Below, piece after piece: positions 57,101-64,000 of a stretch of DNA of 64,000 nucleotides; within the stretch, counting starts at the first letter, position 1; each line of letters begins with the position of its first letter. The notes beneath the pieces are model-generated. The model saw only the letters and a list, made by a program, of their open reading frames with translations, was not told the DNA's origin and did no database searches. The DNA comes from Macrocystis pyrifera (taxonomy: Eukaryota; Sar; Phaeophyceae; Laminariales; Laminariaceae), in NCBI GenBank assembly GCA_031763025.1, contig JASSKH010000031.1, positions 1,550,001-1,614,000 on the forward strand. Direction: 5' to 3'. A program made the translations under genes and the position numbers.

Positions 57101-60100
57101 CATGCACAGGAGACTGCGGTTTGACCCCCCTTGACTGACCGTCCCCCTACACCAATTGTATGGTGTTGAAAGCCAGAAAATGCCTTGACGCGCCCGAAAA
57201 GACAGTCTCGTACGTACGTGAGTAGAAGATTCTGCTCGTGAGTGGAAGACGTTTGGCGTCGGGTGGGAAGGGTGTCGGGATCGGTATCTCGGTCGAACAG
57301 CTGACGGACCCCCCCCGCCCCCGCCCCGGCAAAGCATGATGCGTCAGTATTCAGCTTGACCCTAGAAAATGCCCTCTCGTGTGCACAGCTATTCGTAATG
57401 GCGTCAACACCTTCCCACTTCCACTCCCTTCCATGATCCAGTTTGTTTGTTTTTTTTTGTTCCTATTTTTTGTTGTTGTTTTGTTTTCGTTGCGTTATAC
57501 CCGTGTCGGTTTTGTTTTGGTTTTGTTTATTTTGATATTCAGGAGTTCTTGTTGCCTTGTTTCTGTCGCTATAGCAGTTTTTTTGTCTCAAAAAATGTAT
57601 GTTATCTGTTCTGGTTGCTCTTTTCGTTTTGTTCTGCTCTTGTTTGTTCCTGTTTTTGCCGTCAGTGGTTTCGTTGCTTTTGTTTTTTTTGCTGTCTTCG
57701 TATTGTTTTCTTGCTGTTTTGCTCTTCTATTACTTTTTTTTTTCGTTGGGTCTGTTCTTCGTTTCTCTTGTGTTGTTGTTCTTGCTGTTGTTGCTCTTTT
57801 TTGGTTTTCTGTGTGTTCTCACGTTTTTGCTGTTATTTTTTGGTTTTTTTTTGTCCGGTCTGTTTTGTGTGTGTACAGGTATCGGTGAACATGCCCTCAA
57901 TCGAGGTCGGCACGATCGGCGGGGGTACCAGTCTCCCCGCCCAAGCGGCGTGCCTCGACATCGTGGGCTGCCGGGGCGCGACGAAGGCGCCGGGACGACC
58001 GGGGGAAAATGCGCAGCAGATGGCCATGTGAGTCGGCAAACATCACGGGACACCACTGAACTCAAAACCCCGTTTTTTTTGTCAAGACTGCACTTGCGTT
58101 GATGGGACGAGACACTTAAGGATTTAGCTCAGATTTTGAGTTTCTGTATGTAGCTGTACACTGCACTATTATTACGGGGAACCGCAGAAATCGGGACCCA
58201 TTACGTACACCATTCCAGTATTTTTTCTAAGCATATTACGGGGGGCCATAGTAAATAGGACCAAATATTGTTATTACGGGGGGCCATAGTTAACGGGACC
58301 AAATTTTGTTCGTAAAAATAGGCAAATATATAGGTTTTTATGTACACCATAGGTCCTGTTAACTATGGACCCCCGTAATAGCAAAAATAGGGAAATATAT
58401 AGGTTTTTGTGTGTACCGTAGGTCCTATTTACTATGGTCCCCCTTAATAGTAAGTAGGTCCTGATTACCATGTTCCGTGATTCTCGTATTACGGGGGTCC
58501 ATAGTTAACAGGACCTATGGTGTACATAAAAACCTATATATTTGCCTATTTTTACTAACAAATTTTGGTCCCGTTAACTATGGACCCCCGTAATAGTAGT
58601 AAAAGGGCACCCCTTTCGGTAGGACTTCACGGCTTTCAATCGTTCTTGTTGCGGGAGGAAAATTCTGCGCTATTATCCCTTTCAGAACTACCGTCCCGTT
58701 TTGGGGACAAACCAGTCAAATTCCAAGTAATTTGTCCCCAATTGTCCCCCAAAGACGAGACTGCAGTCCTAACAGGGATAATCAGAACCAAATCTGGTGT
58801 GTAGCATGAGGGAAGACCACTCTGACCCGATCTATATGGAACGTTTGGTCATCAATATGGTGTGTGAACATGGGGGGATGCATGTTTCTTCGGCCTCCAT
58901 TTTGGGTTACATCACTTCTTAACCTCTTTTACTACTGCAGTCACGTTTGGGGACAAACTACTTGAAATTTGAATGGTTTGTCCCCGAAACGGGACTGCAG
59001 CTCTAAAAGGGTAAATAGCCCCCACCCCCCCTAATAGTGCTCCGTCCCGAAAGGGATGCGTGGTCAATGGTCAAATGACGAAGACAAGCAACAAATGAGT
59101 ACGCCCCCCCTAATAGCTGGGTGGCAAAAAGTCAGCTAACGAACTATTACGGGGGACCATAGTTAATAGGACCTACGGTGCACACAAACACCCATATATT
59201 TCCATATTTTTGCTAACAGTTTTTTGTCCTATTTACTATGGCCCCCCGTAATATGATCCTGCTGCAACTTTAGACATGATCAATTGAGTGAATAACACAC
59301 GTCGAGCCACGGACTCGGCGGTCGGATACACGCGCGCAGCACTCCCAAATTTACCGCACGCACCTGTTCATTGAAACACTTTCGTACGTAACCACGGGAA
59401 AGAAGTGAACCCGTGCGTACGTGCGTGAGGGTCTGCACTGAAATTTGTGTGGAATGCATTGTTTCTACGCATTGATGATAGCTCACGAGCTAGGTCATTT
59501 ATTCCCCATTAGCTCGCCCCCCGGAAAAAATTGTGTAGAATAGCTCCTGGTATATAAGAGTAGCTCACACTCGGCAAACATGTAGTGGCTCATTTTAGGA
59601 TTGCAGTCCCATTTTGGGGAAAAACTACTAATAATTTGAGGGCTTTGTCCCCTAAACGGAGACTGCAGTCCTCAATGGGTTAGTGCTGCGTGGTTGGTCT
59701 ACCCCGAAATGAGCTACAGCTCCGAGCTACTGTGAGCTGGTTGATCTGTCCTGTTTGTGTACTATCTTTCCCCAGTTGGTGAGCTGTAAGATCTACGTGA
59801 GCTGAGCTAGCTCCCATGGCTCACCCCGACAATCACGGAGACCCAGTAGTGTTTACGTAAGCACGGCTCCCACGACATGGACTGACCCCCTCCCCCTTCC
59901 CTCGGCGCTCCGCTCTGTTCTGTTCCGTTCCGTCCTGTTCGCCTTTATTTTTTTGCTCGTGTTGGTTCCCGCGCTCGTCGTGCCTGCTCTGGTCTGTCCG
60001 TGCCGTGTGACCATGATTTGTGGTTCGTGTTTTGTCTGTCGTCGACTTGTTTTTGTGGATTGCTTGTGTCCATGACTTTTGTTGCTGTGTTCTTCTGTGT

Positions 60101-60451
60101 CTGTCGCGGCTATGTGGATTGTGGTTTGTTTGTGTTTTGTGTCATGTGTCCCATTTTTTTTTAACGTGGCGTGTGTCCATGGCTTTTGTGTGTCTTGTGT
60201 TGGTGATTTTTGTGCGTTTTTGGTTTCCATGGTCCATTAAAAAAAATGTGCCCATGTTTTGTTTTTGGCGTGTGTGCATGATTTTTGTCCATGGTTTATG
60301 ATTGCGTTTTTCCAGGGTTGTAGCGGGAGCGACGTTGGCGGGCGAGTTGTCGCTCGTAGCAGCCCTGGCCTCAAACCAGCTCGTGCGCGCTCACATGCAG
60401 CACAACCGCAAGCAGCCATCACCGCCGGCGCCGACGACGTCTTCCACATGA
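47054..60451 (+). CDS. HMGR: 3-hydroxy-3-methylglutaryl-CoA reductase, class I, complete
   Basis: Converts HMG-CoA to mevalonate with two NADPH, the committed step of the mevalonate/sterol pathway; ER-anchored. Eleven exons: 47054-47235, 49950-50047, 51255-51400, 52084-52224, 52509-52640, 53423-53630, 54479-54612, 55282-55440, 55905-56096, 57879-58027 and 60316-60451. All phases agree, giving 558 residues. One clear membrane span at residues 21-39, a variable Pro-rich linker to about 142, then the catalytic domain. Catalytic set present: Glu233 (PMATTEGC), Lys365 ([11 protein letters not shown]), Asp441 (ATGQDPAQN) and His540 ([10 protein letters not shown]); also DAMGMNM and GTIGGGT. Plant-like in length. 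Intron 5 has a GC donor. Introns carry MITEs, minisatellites and broken copies of exons 3 and 9, but the coding chain itself is intact. Confidence 0.97.
47375..47975. repeat. ~100-bp minisatellite, six tandem units, HMGR intron 1
   Basis: Units begin gaccgcggtttgacccctt gactgaccg near 47375, 47477, 47577, 47685, 47787 and 47885, continue tacactaaaaacagtgt, then aggccacaagaggccttg and acgcgcccaa. The aggcc...ggcct part is an inverted repeat. Further units occur at 48230-48310 and 56985-57195. Confidence 0.85.
48042..48152. mobile_element. MITE family 1 copy, right end eroded, HMGR intron 1
   Basis: Left end tattacggaggaccatagta and full interior; the right end reads ctatggcccccagcacta instead of ...cccccgtaata. 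Confidence 0.8.
48401..48579. mobile_element. MITE family 2 copy with internal triplication, HMGR intron 1
   Basis: Left end ggtagtggtccctctattt, right end ggcactatagagggaccacta. The interior has three successive copies of gagccaaccggcactatatt-type sequence. Confidence 0.85.
49226..49334. mobile_element. MITE family 1 copy, HMGR intron 1
   Basis: gttacgggggtccgtagttaa at the left, actatggccccccataata at the right. Confidence 0.85.
49459..49569. mobile_element. MITE family 1 copy, opposite orientation, HMGR intron 1
   Basis: Left end tattacctacggggccacag; interior reads aggaccaaatatcgttagta first, i.e. reversed relative to the neighbour at 49226. Confidence 0.85.
49950..50047 (+). CDS. HMGR: HMGR exon 2 (linker)
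   Basis: 98 nt. Acceptor gaacgcag|C completes Cys61, then [20 protein letters not shown]. Donor GGGAG|GTGAGA, phase 1. The upstream acceptor could alternatively be a few dozen bases earlier. Confidence 0.7.
50275..50480. mobile_element. TIR-like dispersed element, copy B
   Basis: ctgtaacacgcgcgatgaga at the start; later gagcgacgcg, cctttttcgttgggtg and ccccttaaggcatgttgtgg match 44430-44690 read on the other strand. Confidence 0.5.
50791..50847 (+). pseudogene. Broken duplicate of HMGR exon 3
   Basis: ccccccag then ACAACAAGCCTCCCCGGGTG GGGAGCACCATGTG.. closely matches the start of exon 3 at 51255, including the acceptor. The copy loses similarity after ...AAAAAACGCC and has no donor. Intron sequence upstream (50690-50790 versus 51110-51250) is also duplicated. 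Confidence 0.8.
50873..51090. repeat. ~215-bp dispersed repeat, copy in HMGR intron 2
   Basis: Shares with 54178-54385 the run catgcaagaaaatc.gcctc, then gcggttttTAGTAG, cacccttcatgcgactcgcc, cgcttggtgcatgc, and tatgaccatacgactacggc catgcat. Fragments of its right end occur at 48775-48840, 49783-49845 and 59041-59107, always next to poly-C. Confidence 0.8.
51255..51400 (+). CDS. HMGR: HMGR exon 3 (Pro-rich linker)
   Basis: Acceptor cccttcag|GC, donor GAAGAG|GTAAGA. Encodes [20 protein letters not shown] then a Pro-rich stretch and [12 protein letters not shown] damaged copy lies at 50791-50847. Confidence 0.85.
51637..51744. mobile_element. MITE family 1 copy, HMGR intron 3
   Basis: Ends tattacggggggccatagtg and aatatgtcccccgtaata with standard interior. 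Confidence 0.9.
52084..52224 (+). CDS. HMGR: HMGR exon 4
   Basis: 47 codons, start of the catalytic portion ([27 protein letters not shown]). Acceptor gtttctag, donor CAG|GTGAAG. Confidence 0.95.
52235..52445. repeat. Degenerate ~45-bp tandem repeat, HMGR intron 4
   Basis: About five units of ggcatggaaacgcctattct cactagaaacatttgcca. Confidence 0.65.
52509..52640 (+). CDS. HMGR: HMGR exon 5 (catalytic Glu), GC donor
   Basis: 44 codons, [20 protein letters not shown] to PMATTE, ending on catalytic Glu233. The donor is ACAGAG|GCGAGT, a GC rather than GT; the next exon starts [11 protein letters not shown] exactly as the family requires, so this junction is secure. Confidence 0.95.
52743..52998. 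repeat. 136-bp tandem duplication, HMGR intron 5
   Basis: Two units: tcgcttgctgctcgccttag ... gagatacctccaacatttcg ... cattacgttttcccta. Its first half is the reverse complement of 59041-59090. Confidence 0.85.
53423..53630 (+). CDS. HMGR: HMGR exon 6
   Basis: [20 protein letters not shown] to ETTTNF plus G. Acceptor accgacacag, donor TTCG|GTGAGG, phase 1. Confidence 0.95.
54096..54172. repeat. Poly-C runs (19 and 36 bases), HMGR intron 6
   Basis: C19 at 54096-54114 and C36 at 54137-54172, directly before the ~215-bp dispersed repeat copy. Run lengths are prone to sequencing error. Confidence 0.8.
54178..54385. repeat. ~215-bp dispersed repeat, copy in HMGR intron 6
   Basis: Colinear with 50873-51090 over its whole length; begins right after the C36 run. 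Confidence 0.85.
54479..54612 (+). CDS. HMGR: HMGR exon 7 (DAMGMNM)
   Basis: [34 protein letters not shown], then VVDLLQE. Acceptor ccaaaacag, donor CAGGAG|GTGAGG. Confidence 0.95.
54701..54814. mobile_element. MITE family 1 copy, HMGR intron 7
   Basis: Left end tattacgggggaccatagta, right end actatggccccccgtaaca; interior starts aggaccaagtattgttagta (reverse orientation). Confidence 0.9.
54906..55013. mobile_element. MITE family 1 copy, HMGR intron 7
   Basis: tattactggggaccgtagta and actatggtcccccgtaata; opposite orientation to the copy 90 bp upstream. Confidence 0.9.
55282..55440 (+). CDS. HMGR: HMGR exon 8 (catalytic Lys)
   Basis: 53 codons, [20 protein letters not shown] through [15 protein letters not shown] to KTTVK. 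Acceptor tgacgaag, donor AAG|GTGAGA. A MITE-1 copy starts 18 bases after the donor. Confidence 0.95.
55458..55567. mobile_element. MITE family 1 copy, HMGR intron 8
   Basis: ctacgggggaccatagtaaa and actatggacccccgtaata; inserted 18 bp from the exon 8 donor. Confidence 0.9.
55737..55776 (+). pseudogene. Relic of HMGR exon 9 5' end
   Basis: cctaggagatggtgttcgcc aacatccggaagaa matches the acceptor and first codons of exon 9 (55901-55940) at most positions but diverges afterwards. It sits 165 bp upstream of the true exon. Confidence 0.65.
55905..56096 (+). CDS. HMGR: HMGR exon 9 (catalytic Asp)
   Basis: 64 codons, [20 protein letters not shown] to [15 protein letters not shown]. Acceptor aacactag, donor CTCCTC|GTGAGT. 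Relics of both ends of this exon lie nearby (55737-55776 and 56680-56760). Confidence 0.95.
56290..56480. repeat. Dispersed repeat, partner at 63765-64000
   Basis: Shares gtacagatccaag.caggag, gatcatgcagattg and ggctcccacccggcaac with the sequence at 63850-64000; rich in GATCTATC/GATAGATC words. A further relative is near 61990-62300. Confidence 0.7.
56680..56760 (+). pseudogene. Relic of HMGR exon 9 3' end, donor destroyed
   Basis: About 80 bases nearly identical to 56020-56100 (gtggagtcgagcagctgcgt cacgctcatggagcag). The donor CTC|GTGAG has become CTC|GAAAG. It is fused on its left directly to a reverse-oriented unit of the intron-1 minisatellite (ggcggtcagtcaaggggtca). Confidence 0.9.
56985..57195. 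repeat. Minisatellite units in HMGR intron 9
   Basis: Three units of gagactgcggtttgaccccc with cttgactgaccg and accaattgtatgg..., same family as 47375-47975. Confidence 0.75.
57420..57876. other. T-rich intron segment before HMGR exon 10
   Basis: About 450 bp of TTTTTGTT/TTGTTC-type sequence on the plus strand ending in the acceptor gtgtacag; behaves as a very long polypyrimidine-like tract. Long hydrophobic ORFs here are artefacts of the T bias. Confidence 0.6.
57879..58027 (+). CDS. HMGR: HMGR exon 10
   Basis: [20 protein letters not shown] to GENAQQMA plus AT. Acceptor gtgtgtacag after a 450-bp T-rich stretch; donor CCAT|GTGAGT, phase 2. Confidence 0.95.
58170..58233. mobile_element. Truncated MITE family 1 copy, HMGR intron 10
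   Basis: tattacggggaaccgcagaaat then gggacccattacgtacacc; right half missing. Confidence 0.6.
58236..58447. mobile_element. MITE family 1 copy interrupted by a second copy
   Basis: Left part ttacggggggccatagtaaa taggaccaaatattgt (58236-58271), then the inner element, then gcaaaaatagggaaatatat ... ggtcccccttaa (58381-58447). Flanked by TA at 58234-58235 and 58448-58449. Without the inner element and one TA it is about 105 bp, the normal family length. Confidence 0.9.
58274..58378. mobile_element. Inner MITE family 1 copy (105 bp) nested in another
   Basis: ttacggggggccatagttaa to ttaactatggacccccgtaa, flanked by TA (58272-58273) and TA (58379-58380). Uninterrupted relatives read ...tattgTTAGTAAAAATAGGG, so the insertion duplicated TA. 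Confidence 0.92.
58487..58595. mobile_element. MITE family 1 copy, HMGR intron 10
   Basis: Near-perfect ends tattacgggggtccatagtt / aactatggacccccgtaata. Confidence 0.92.
58676..58773. mobile_element. Hairpin element (~85 bp) copy 1
   Basis: Family: ...ctgcagtcccgttttgggga caaactactt..aatttgagtggtttgtcccc aaaacgggactgcag... Here the left arm is gtcccgttttggggacaaac and the right arm ttgtccccaattgtcccc. Confidence 0.75.
58931..59011. mobile_element. Hairpin element copy 2
   Basis: ttactactgcagtcacgttt ggggacaaactacttg and gtttgtccccgaaacgggac tgcagc face each other. Confidence 0.85.
59145..59253. mobile_element. MITE family 1 copy, HMGR intron 10
   Basis: tattacgggggaccatagtt and actatggccccccgtaata. 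Confidence 0.9.
59594..59682. mobile_element. Hairpin element copy 3
   Basis: ttgcagtcccattttgggga and gtcccctaaacggagactgc agtcc. Confidence 0.85.
60316..60451 (+). CDS. HMGR: HMGR exon 11 (catalytic His, stop)
   Basis: G completes Met514, then [31 protein letters not shown] and a short Pro/Ser/Thr tail, TGA at 60449-60451. Acceptor cgtttttccag. Confidence 0.95.
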
Positions 60452-60599
60452 CCACCTCCCTCACTCTTCACTGGGCGTTACTTAGAGCGGGTTGGGGGGG
60501 AGAAGGGGGGGGGAAGGGGGGGGCGTGGTAGACATACGGTAGCGATCGGTCAAGATGCTTGCGACTTGACTCCCTCTCCTTGCCTGTTGTGGTTTGGCT

Positions 60600-60850
60600 C
60601 ACGGTTGAATGGTTGACGTTGGGTGGTTGGCGTTGTTCGGTTGATGTTGATTGGTTTATGTTGCTTGGTTGACGCCGATTGGTTGATTTTGATTGATCGA
60701 CGTTGATCGGTTTACGCGGATTGGTTGATGTTAATTGATTGACTCTGATTGGTTGATTGGCGTTGATCGACGTTGATTGGCTGACGTTGGGTCATCGGCT
60801 GCGCGTGAGCTAATTGGTTGTTCGGCAGGTCAGTTGGTTGGTCGATTGGT
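60600..60850. repeat. Degenerate TTGATTGGTTGACG minisatellite
   Basis: More than a dozen 12-16-bp units varying around gttgattggttgacg, 150 bp after the HMGR stop. Confidence 0.7.
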
Positions 60851-61758
60851 TTGGTCGGTCGGTTTGTTGATGCGTGTAACTGTAAGAAATTTCGCCGCCT
60901 TACCTGGCGCCGTTTAAATAAAAGAAAAAGGTGCGCCCTGGTGCTGCTGTGGCTCTGTGCTACTCGTGCCGCTGTGCCCATCTTTTTCGCTCTCTCGCTT
61001 CTTCTCCGAGGGTGATGTTTTTGTTTTGTCCAACAGCTGTTTGCCGCCCTGGCTTTTATATGCTAGAGGAGCCGATTGCAAAAGTTGGACTGCACTGCAG
61101 CTAGCTCGGCGTGGCGAAGAAAACAGCGGAAGAACGGATGGCGGCAAACCTCCGTACGCTTTTTTATGTGTCTTTTGGGCGGAATGTGGGCGGAGATTAT
61201 CCTTCTCCCTGCCTCCGCCCCCTCCCGCTCCCCCCCAAGCTGTGGTTGTTTTCTTTGCGTGTGAAATTAAGAGGAGAGGGTTCGGTGGGAACGCTCTTTT
61301 TTGTTTTGCCTTCTTCTATTTTGCCTTCTGTTTTTGTTCTGTACTTTCTTTTTCTTTTCTGTTTTTTGTTGGGGTAGTTTTTTTTATAGGAGAATTAAAG
61401 AAAAAATACGTCCGGGCTCTTGCGTTCGGTTTCGTCAAAATGTGTGTGGAGGGGGGGGGGTGCAAAGTGAAGAGAACTCTTCGATGTCGAGGTGTTCGTA
61501 GTGACGTGGGTGGTGTACTGGCGTGGGATGGCTTGCTCGTTGTCTGGATTAAGGGGGCTGCAGCAGGAGTAGTGGTCGACGTCGTAATCGTAGTCGCGAT
61601 TCTGTTTCCGTTGTGTCCGATCGAATATGCTAGAAGACCCGTCTTTTTTCGGGTGCGGCAAGGCCTCTTTAGGCCTTAGTATACTGGTTTTAGTGCACGG
61701 TGGTGGTCAGTCAAGGGTTCAACCTGCTGCATCGACAAACAGATACCCTCTGGTATGC

Positions 61759-61845
61759 TATTTACGGGTGGGCATATGCAGTAAGAATCAAACCCACGAT
61801 GGACCCCAAAAATCATGTACCCCCCTATGTTTTGCTCCACGTTAG
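61759..61845. repeat. Dispersed repeat, partner of 46133-46215
   Basis: tttacgggtgggcatatgca, cccacgatggacccc, gtacccccctatgttt. Confidence 0.6.
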
Positions 61846-62873
61846 GTTCTGTTTTCTCCTGTGTGTTCCCCCGTATTTGGAGACCTGTCTTCTGGGGCCC
61901 GTCAACGTCTTTTTTTTTTCCTCTTTACACTGGCCTTGGTGCAGGTGGGGAATCCAGTCAACAGATCAAACCGCGGTCTCCTACATAATGATGTACCACT
62001 CTGGCCGGGAGCTGTAAGTCACCTCCGACAGATGATCGTTTTCCAGCTCATGATCTAGATCGTCCAGGCCAGATGTATACATACATGCATTCCTGATATG
62101 TGTGATCCACAGCTCATGTTGTCGGGTAGGAGCCGCATATTTTTGCTGCATGATCCGTACCTGGTAAGTAGCAAACATTTCCTCGGTCGGATCTGTGCTT
62201 GGTACAGATCCTGCACAATACCTCGTTGCTGCAGGTTGGGAGTAGATATATCTAGATGATCTAGATAGTGATCTATCCAACGTGTAGAGTATATTCCCAT
62301 ACACTTTGGCCGGGAATAGGCAAGTAGTCCCCGTTGGGCTCTGATGTACTTCGGCTGGAATTTAATCCACGTTTGGGCTCTGATGTCAAGATCAAACGGG
62401 GGTTATATTCCCGGCCTCTGGGTGGCAGCATACTGTGTTGTTCAGCTTATTTCCTCGGAGAGACGGCCTTTAGGAGACCCTGTTTTGGTGGTGGAGTTAA
62501 TTTGGGCGTAACTGTTGTTGTCGCGCTCCTGCTCGCGTGCGCGGCAGTAGCAACGTAGCAACGAAACAATCAACTGGGAATAACGGTGAGAAACATCAAG
62601 CTTGAAAAAATGAGGCCCTTCATGTGTCGTTTCGTACCCGTCCACACTTATCTCACGTCTGACCTTACGTCGGAGAGACGGCCTTAAGGGGACCTTGTTT
62701 GGTGGTAGCTGTCGTCGTGTTCCTGCTCGTCGTGTGCACGGCAGTGACAACATAACAGCCAACTGGAAAGAACTGTGATGAACATAAGAAGCTTGACGAA
62801 AGGCGGCACGCTATGTGTCGTTTCGCGCCGCGTCCAAGCGTGAGAGTTGTGAGACCGAGGACATAGAGTTAAC

Positions 62874-62963
62874 CCCTTTAGTACCGCAGTCCCGATTTGG
62901 GGACAAACCAGTCTAATTCCAAGTGATTTGTCCCCAAAACGGGACTGCGGTACTAAAAGAGTT
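62874..62963. mobile_element. Hairpin element copy 4
   Basis: ccctttagtaccgcagtccc gatttggggacaaacc and gatttgtccccaaaacggga ctgcggtactaaaag. Confidence 0.88.
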
Positions 62964-63008
62964 AATAGGCATCACACTGTACAGAGATATCTGGTACTAC
63001 AGTAGGCG

Positions 63009-63354
63009 TTTTTTTTTTTCAAGTCATCACTTTCACTTTCCAGCTTAACTCGTCAGTCGTAGGAGGTTTTACTCTCAGCGACCTTCTGGACAAGCCGCGG
63101 TCACAGGTGTCGTCCCTTCTCCCCGTCGGTACGTCCCTTAATTTTTATCGCGTACAGGGTGCAGCATTCTCACTGCTCGGCGATTTTCATCGTTTGTTGC
63201 TAACTCACGCTCTCGCGCTTTCCGCTATTGTAACATTTTTCTACGCAAGATATTATTAATAGTCCTTTCGAGTATGCGCTCGGTGAGACTCGAACCCACA
63301 AAATTGATCTTACCAGGCACGCGGACCACCTACCAAGCAAGCCACCGTGGACGT
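63009..63354 (-). mobile_element. tRNA-derived SINE copy with poly-A tail
   Basis: Same layout as 36851-37192: minus-strand head with GGGTTCGAGTCTCACCGAG at about 63275-63354, body, then an 11-T run on the plus strand at the 3' end. A 4-base duplication (caagcaagcc) sits in the box A region. Confidence 0.85.
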
Positions 63355-63471
63355 TGTAGAGCAGAAAGCGGAGCGAGAGTAGACACTGCAATGCCATGCC
63401 ATGTGTGCTGGATACGACAAGGAGAACATTCGCACGCCAGCACCCTCGTCTCTCATGCCGGGGCCCTCGTC

Positions 63472-63586
63472 TATTACGGGGGACCATCGTAAATAGGACA
63501 TACGGTACAAACAACTATTATTGTATATTTCCCTATTTTTACCAACAATGTTCGGTCCCATTTACTATGGTCCCCCGTACGTAATA
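63472..63586. mobile_element. MITE family 1 copy
   Basis: tattacgggggaccatcgtaa and actatggtcccccgtacgtaata; small ACGT insertion near the right end. Confidence 0.85.
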
Positions 63587-63764
63587 GGCGAAACTCAGGA
63601 AACACCACTAAATACACAGTATTTTTGGTTGGGCCAGCCTCAATTTTTTACGTGGGGCAGCGTGTGTACTCCGCTATAAGAATACTGCAATTCAATACCA
63701 AAGCATGGTTATGTTACGCGTATATCTACAGCAGCAACATGGTACGTGCGAAACTTTTCACATC

Positions 63765-64000
63765 TCGGACAGATCATGATCTATCTGTAGACCATCTAGA
63801 TCTCAACGTGCCCTTGTGCGATGTTGTGCGAGATCTTTGTGGTACAGATCCAAGTCAGGAAGTATGTGCTTGACCCTTTCAGGACTGCTGTCCCGTTTTG
63901 GGGGACAAATTACTTGGGATTTGAGTGGTTTGTCCCCAAATTGGGACTGCGGTTCTGAAAGGGATCGTGCAGATTGCTCAGCTCCCACCCGGCAACCTGA
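63765..64000. repeat. GATCT-rich dispersed repeat interrupted by a hairpin element, cut by window edge
   Basis: Colinear with 56290-56480 up to gtatgtgcttga, then resumes atcgtgcagattg...ggctcccacccggcaac-like after the inserted hairpin. Confidence 0.75.
63874..63963. mobile_element. Hairpin element copy 5, nested
   Basis: ccctttcaggactgctgtcc cg and gggactgcggttctgaaagg g form a 90-bp palindrome inside the repeat at 63765-64000; the sequence is absent from the partner at 56290-56480. Confidence 0.88.

Larger units (their letters stand above)
60452..64000. other. Region 3' of HMGR, repeats only
   Basis: Holds TTGATTGG minisatellite, T-rich stretches, single repeat units related to intron 1 (61700, 61950), hairpin copies, a SINE, a MITE-1 copy and the duplicated GATCT-rich element. 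A 240-codon plus-strand ORF at 60957-61679 has biased composition and no recognisable domain. Confidence 0.5.

Noticed and set aside
57447..58102. Long Phe/Leu/Cys-rich ORFs over HMGR intron 9
   Set aside because: Produced by the T-rich intron; the true frame is exon 10 only.
60957..61679. 240-codon plus-strand ORF after HMGR
   Set aside because: Composition follows T-rich and G-rich DNA, no domain, no splice or neighbour support.

Overview
The window is nuclear DNA of a eukaryote. Genes are split by canonical GT-AG introns (two GC-AG), many exons are GC-rich with Ala/Gly/Ser/Pro and CAG/CTG runs, and the spaces between and within genes are packed with small non-autonomous transposons. The overall style (long poly-C runs, CAG tracts, intron-rich genes, plant/protist-type class I HMG-CoA reductase) best fits a photosynthetic stramenopile such as a brown alga. 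That placement is an inference; no organelle, viral or bacterial segment was seen.

Layout. (1) Positions 1-23154, minus strand: one giant gene whose start codon is at 23154 and whose 3' end lies beyond position 1. I can chain eleven exons with matching splice phases into a protein of more than about 4,400 residues: basic coiled-coil N-terminal part, very long low-complexity acidic/Ser/Gly/Ala regions, polyGln/polyHis, further coiled coils, and a strongly repetitive C-terminal exon. The reading frame as given is broken three times, each time by what looks like one extra base in a homopolymer or microsatellite. (2) 23155-29159: gene-poor, repeats. (3) 29160-35282, minus: cytosolic ribosomal protein eS27 (RPS27), three exons, 82 residues, with a 4.8-kb second intron. 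(4) 35791-37590, plus: a small three-exon gene for a 69-residue single-span membrane protein, divergently arranged from eS27 across a 508-bp gap. (5) 37591-47053: mostly repeats, including a 1.15-kb element with 0.4-kb inverted arms, and one doubtful small membrane-protein ORF at 40282-40491. (6) 47054-60451, plus: complete 11-exon HMG-CoA reductase gene (558 residues, all catalytic residues present). Its introns carry MITEs, minisatellites, a 36-base poly-C run and broken duplicate pieces of its own exons 3 and 9. (7) 60452-64000: repeats only.

Functionally the genes are unrelated housekeeping/structural loci: eS27 acts in the small ribosomal subunit, HMG-CoA reductase commits carbon to the mevalonate/sterol pathway, and the giant protein is probably cytoskeletal or centrosomal (weak inference).

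The most notable structure is the mobile DNA: a ~105-bp palindromic MITE with at least 16 copies between 9.5 and 63.6 kb, one inserted inside another so that the TA target duplication can be read directly; a ~165-bp MITE (4 copies); an ~85-bp hairpin element (5 good copies, one nested); and a tRNA-derived SINE with poly-A tail (3 good copies, 1 divergent).
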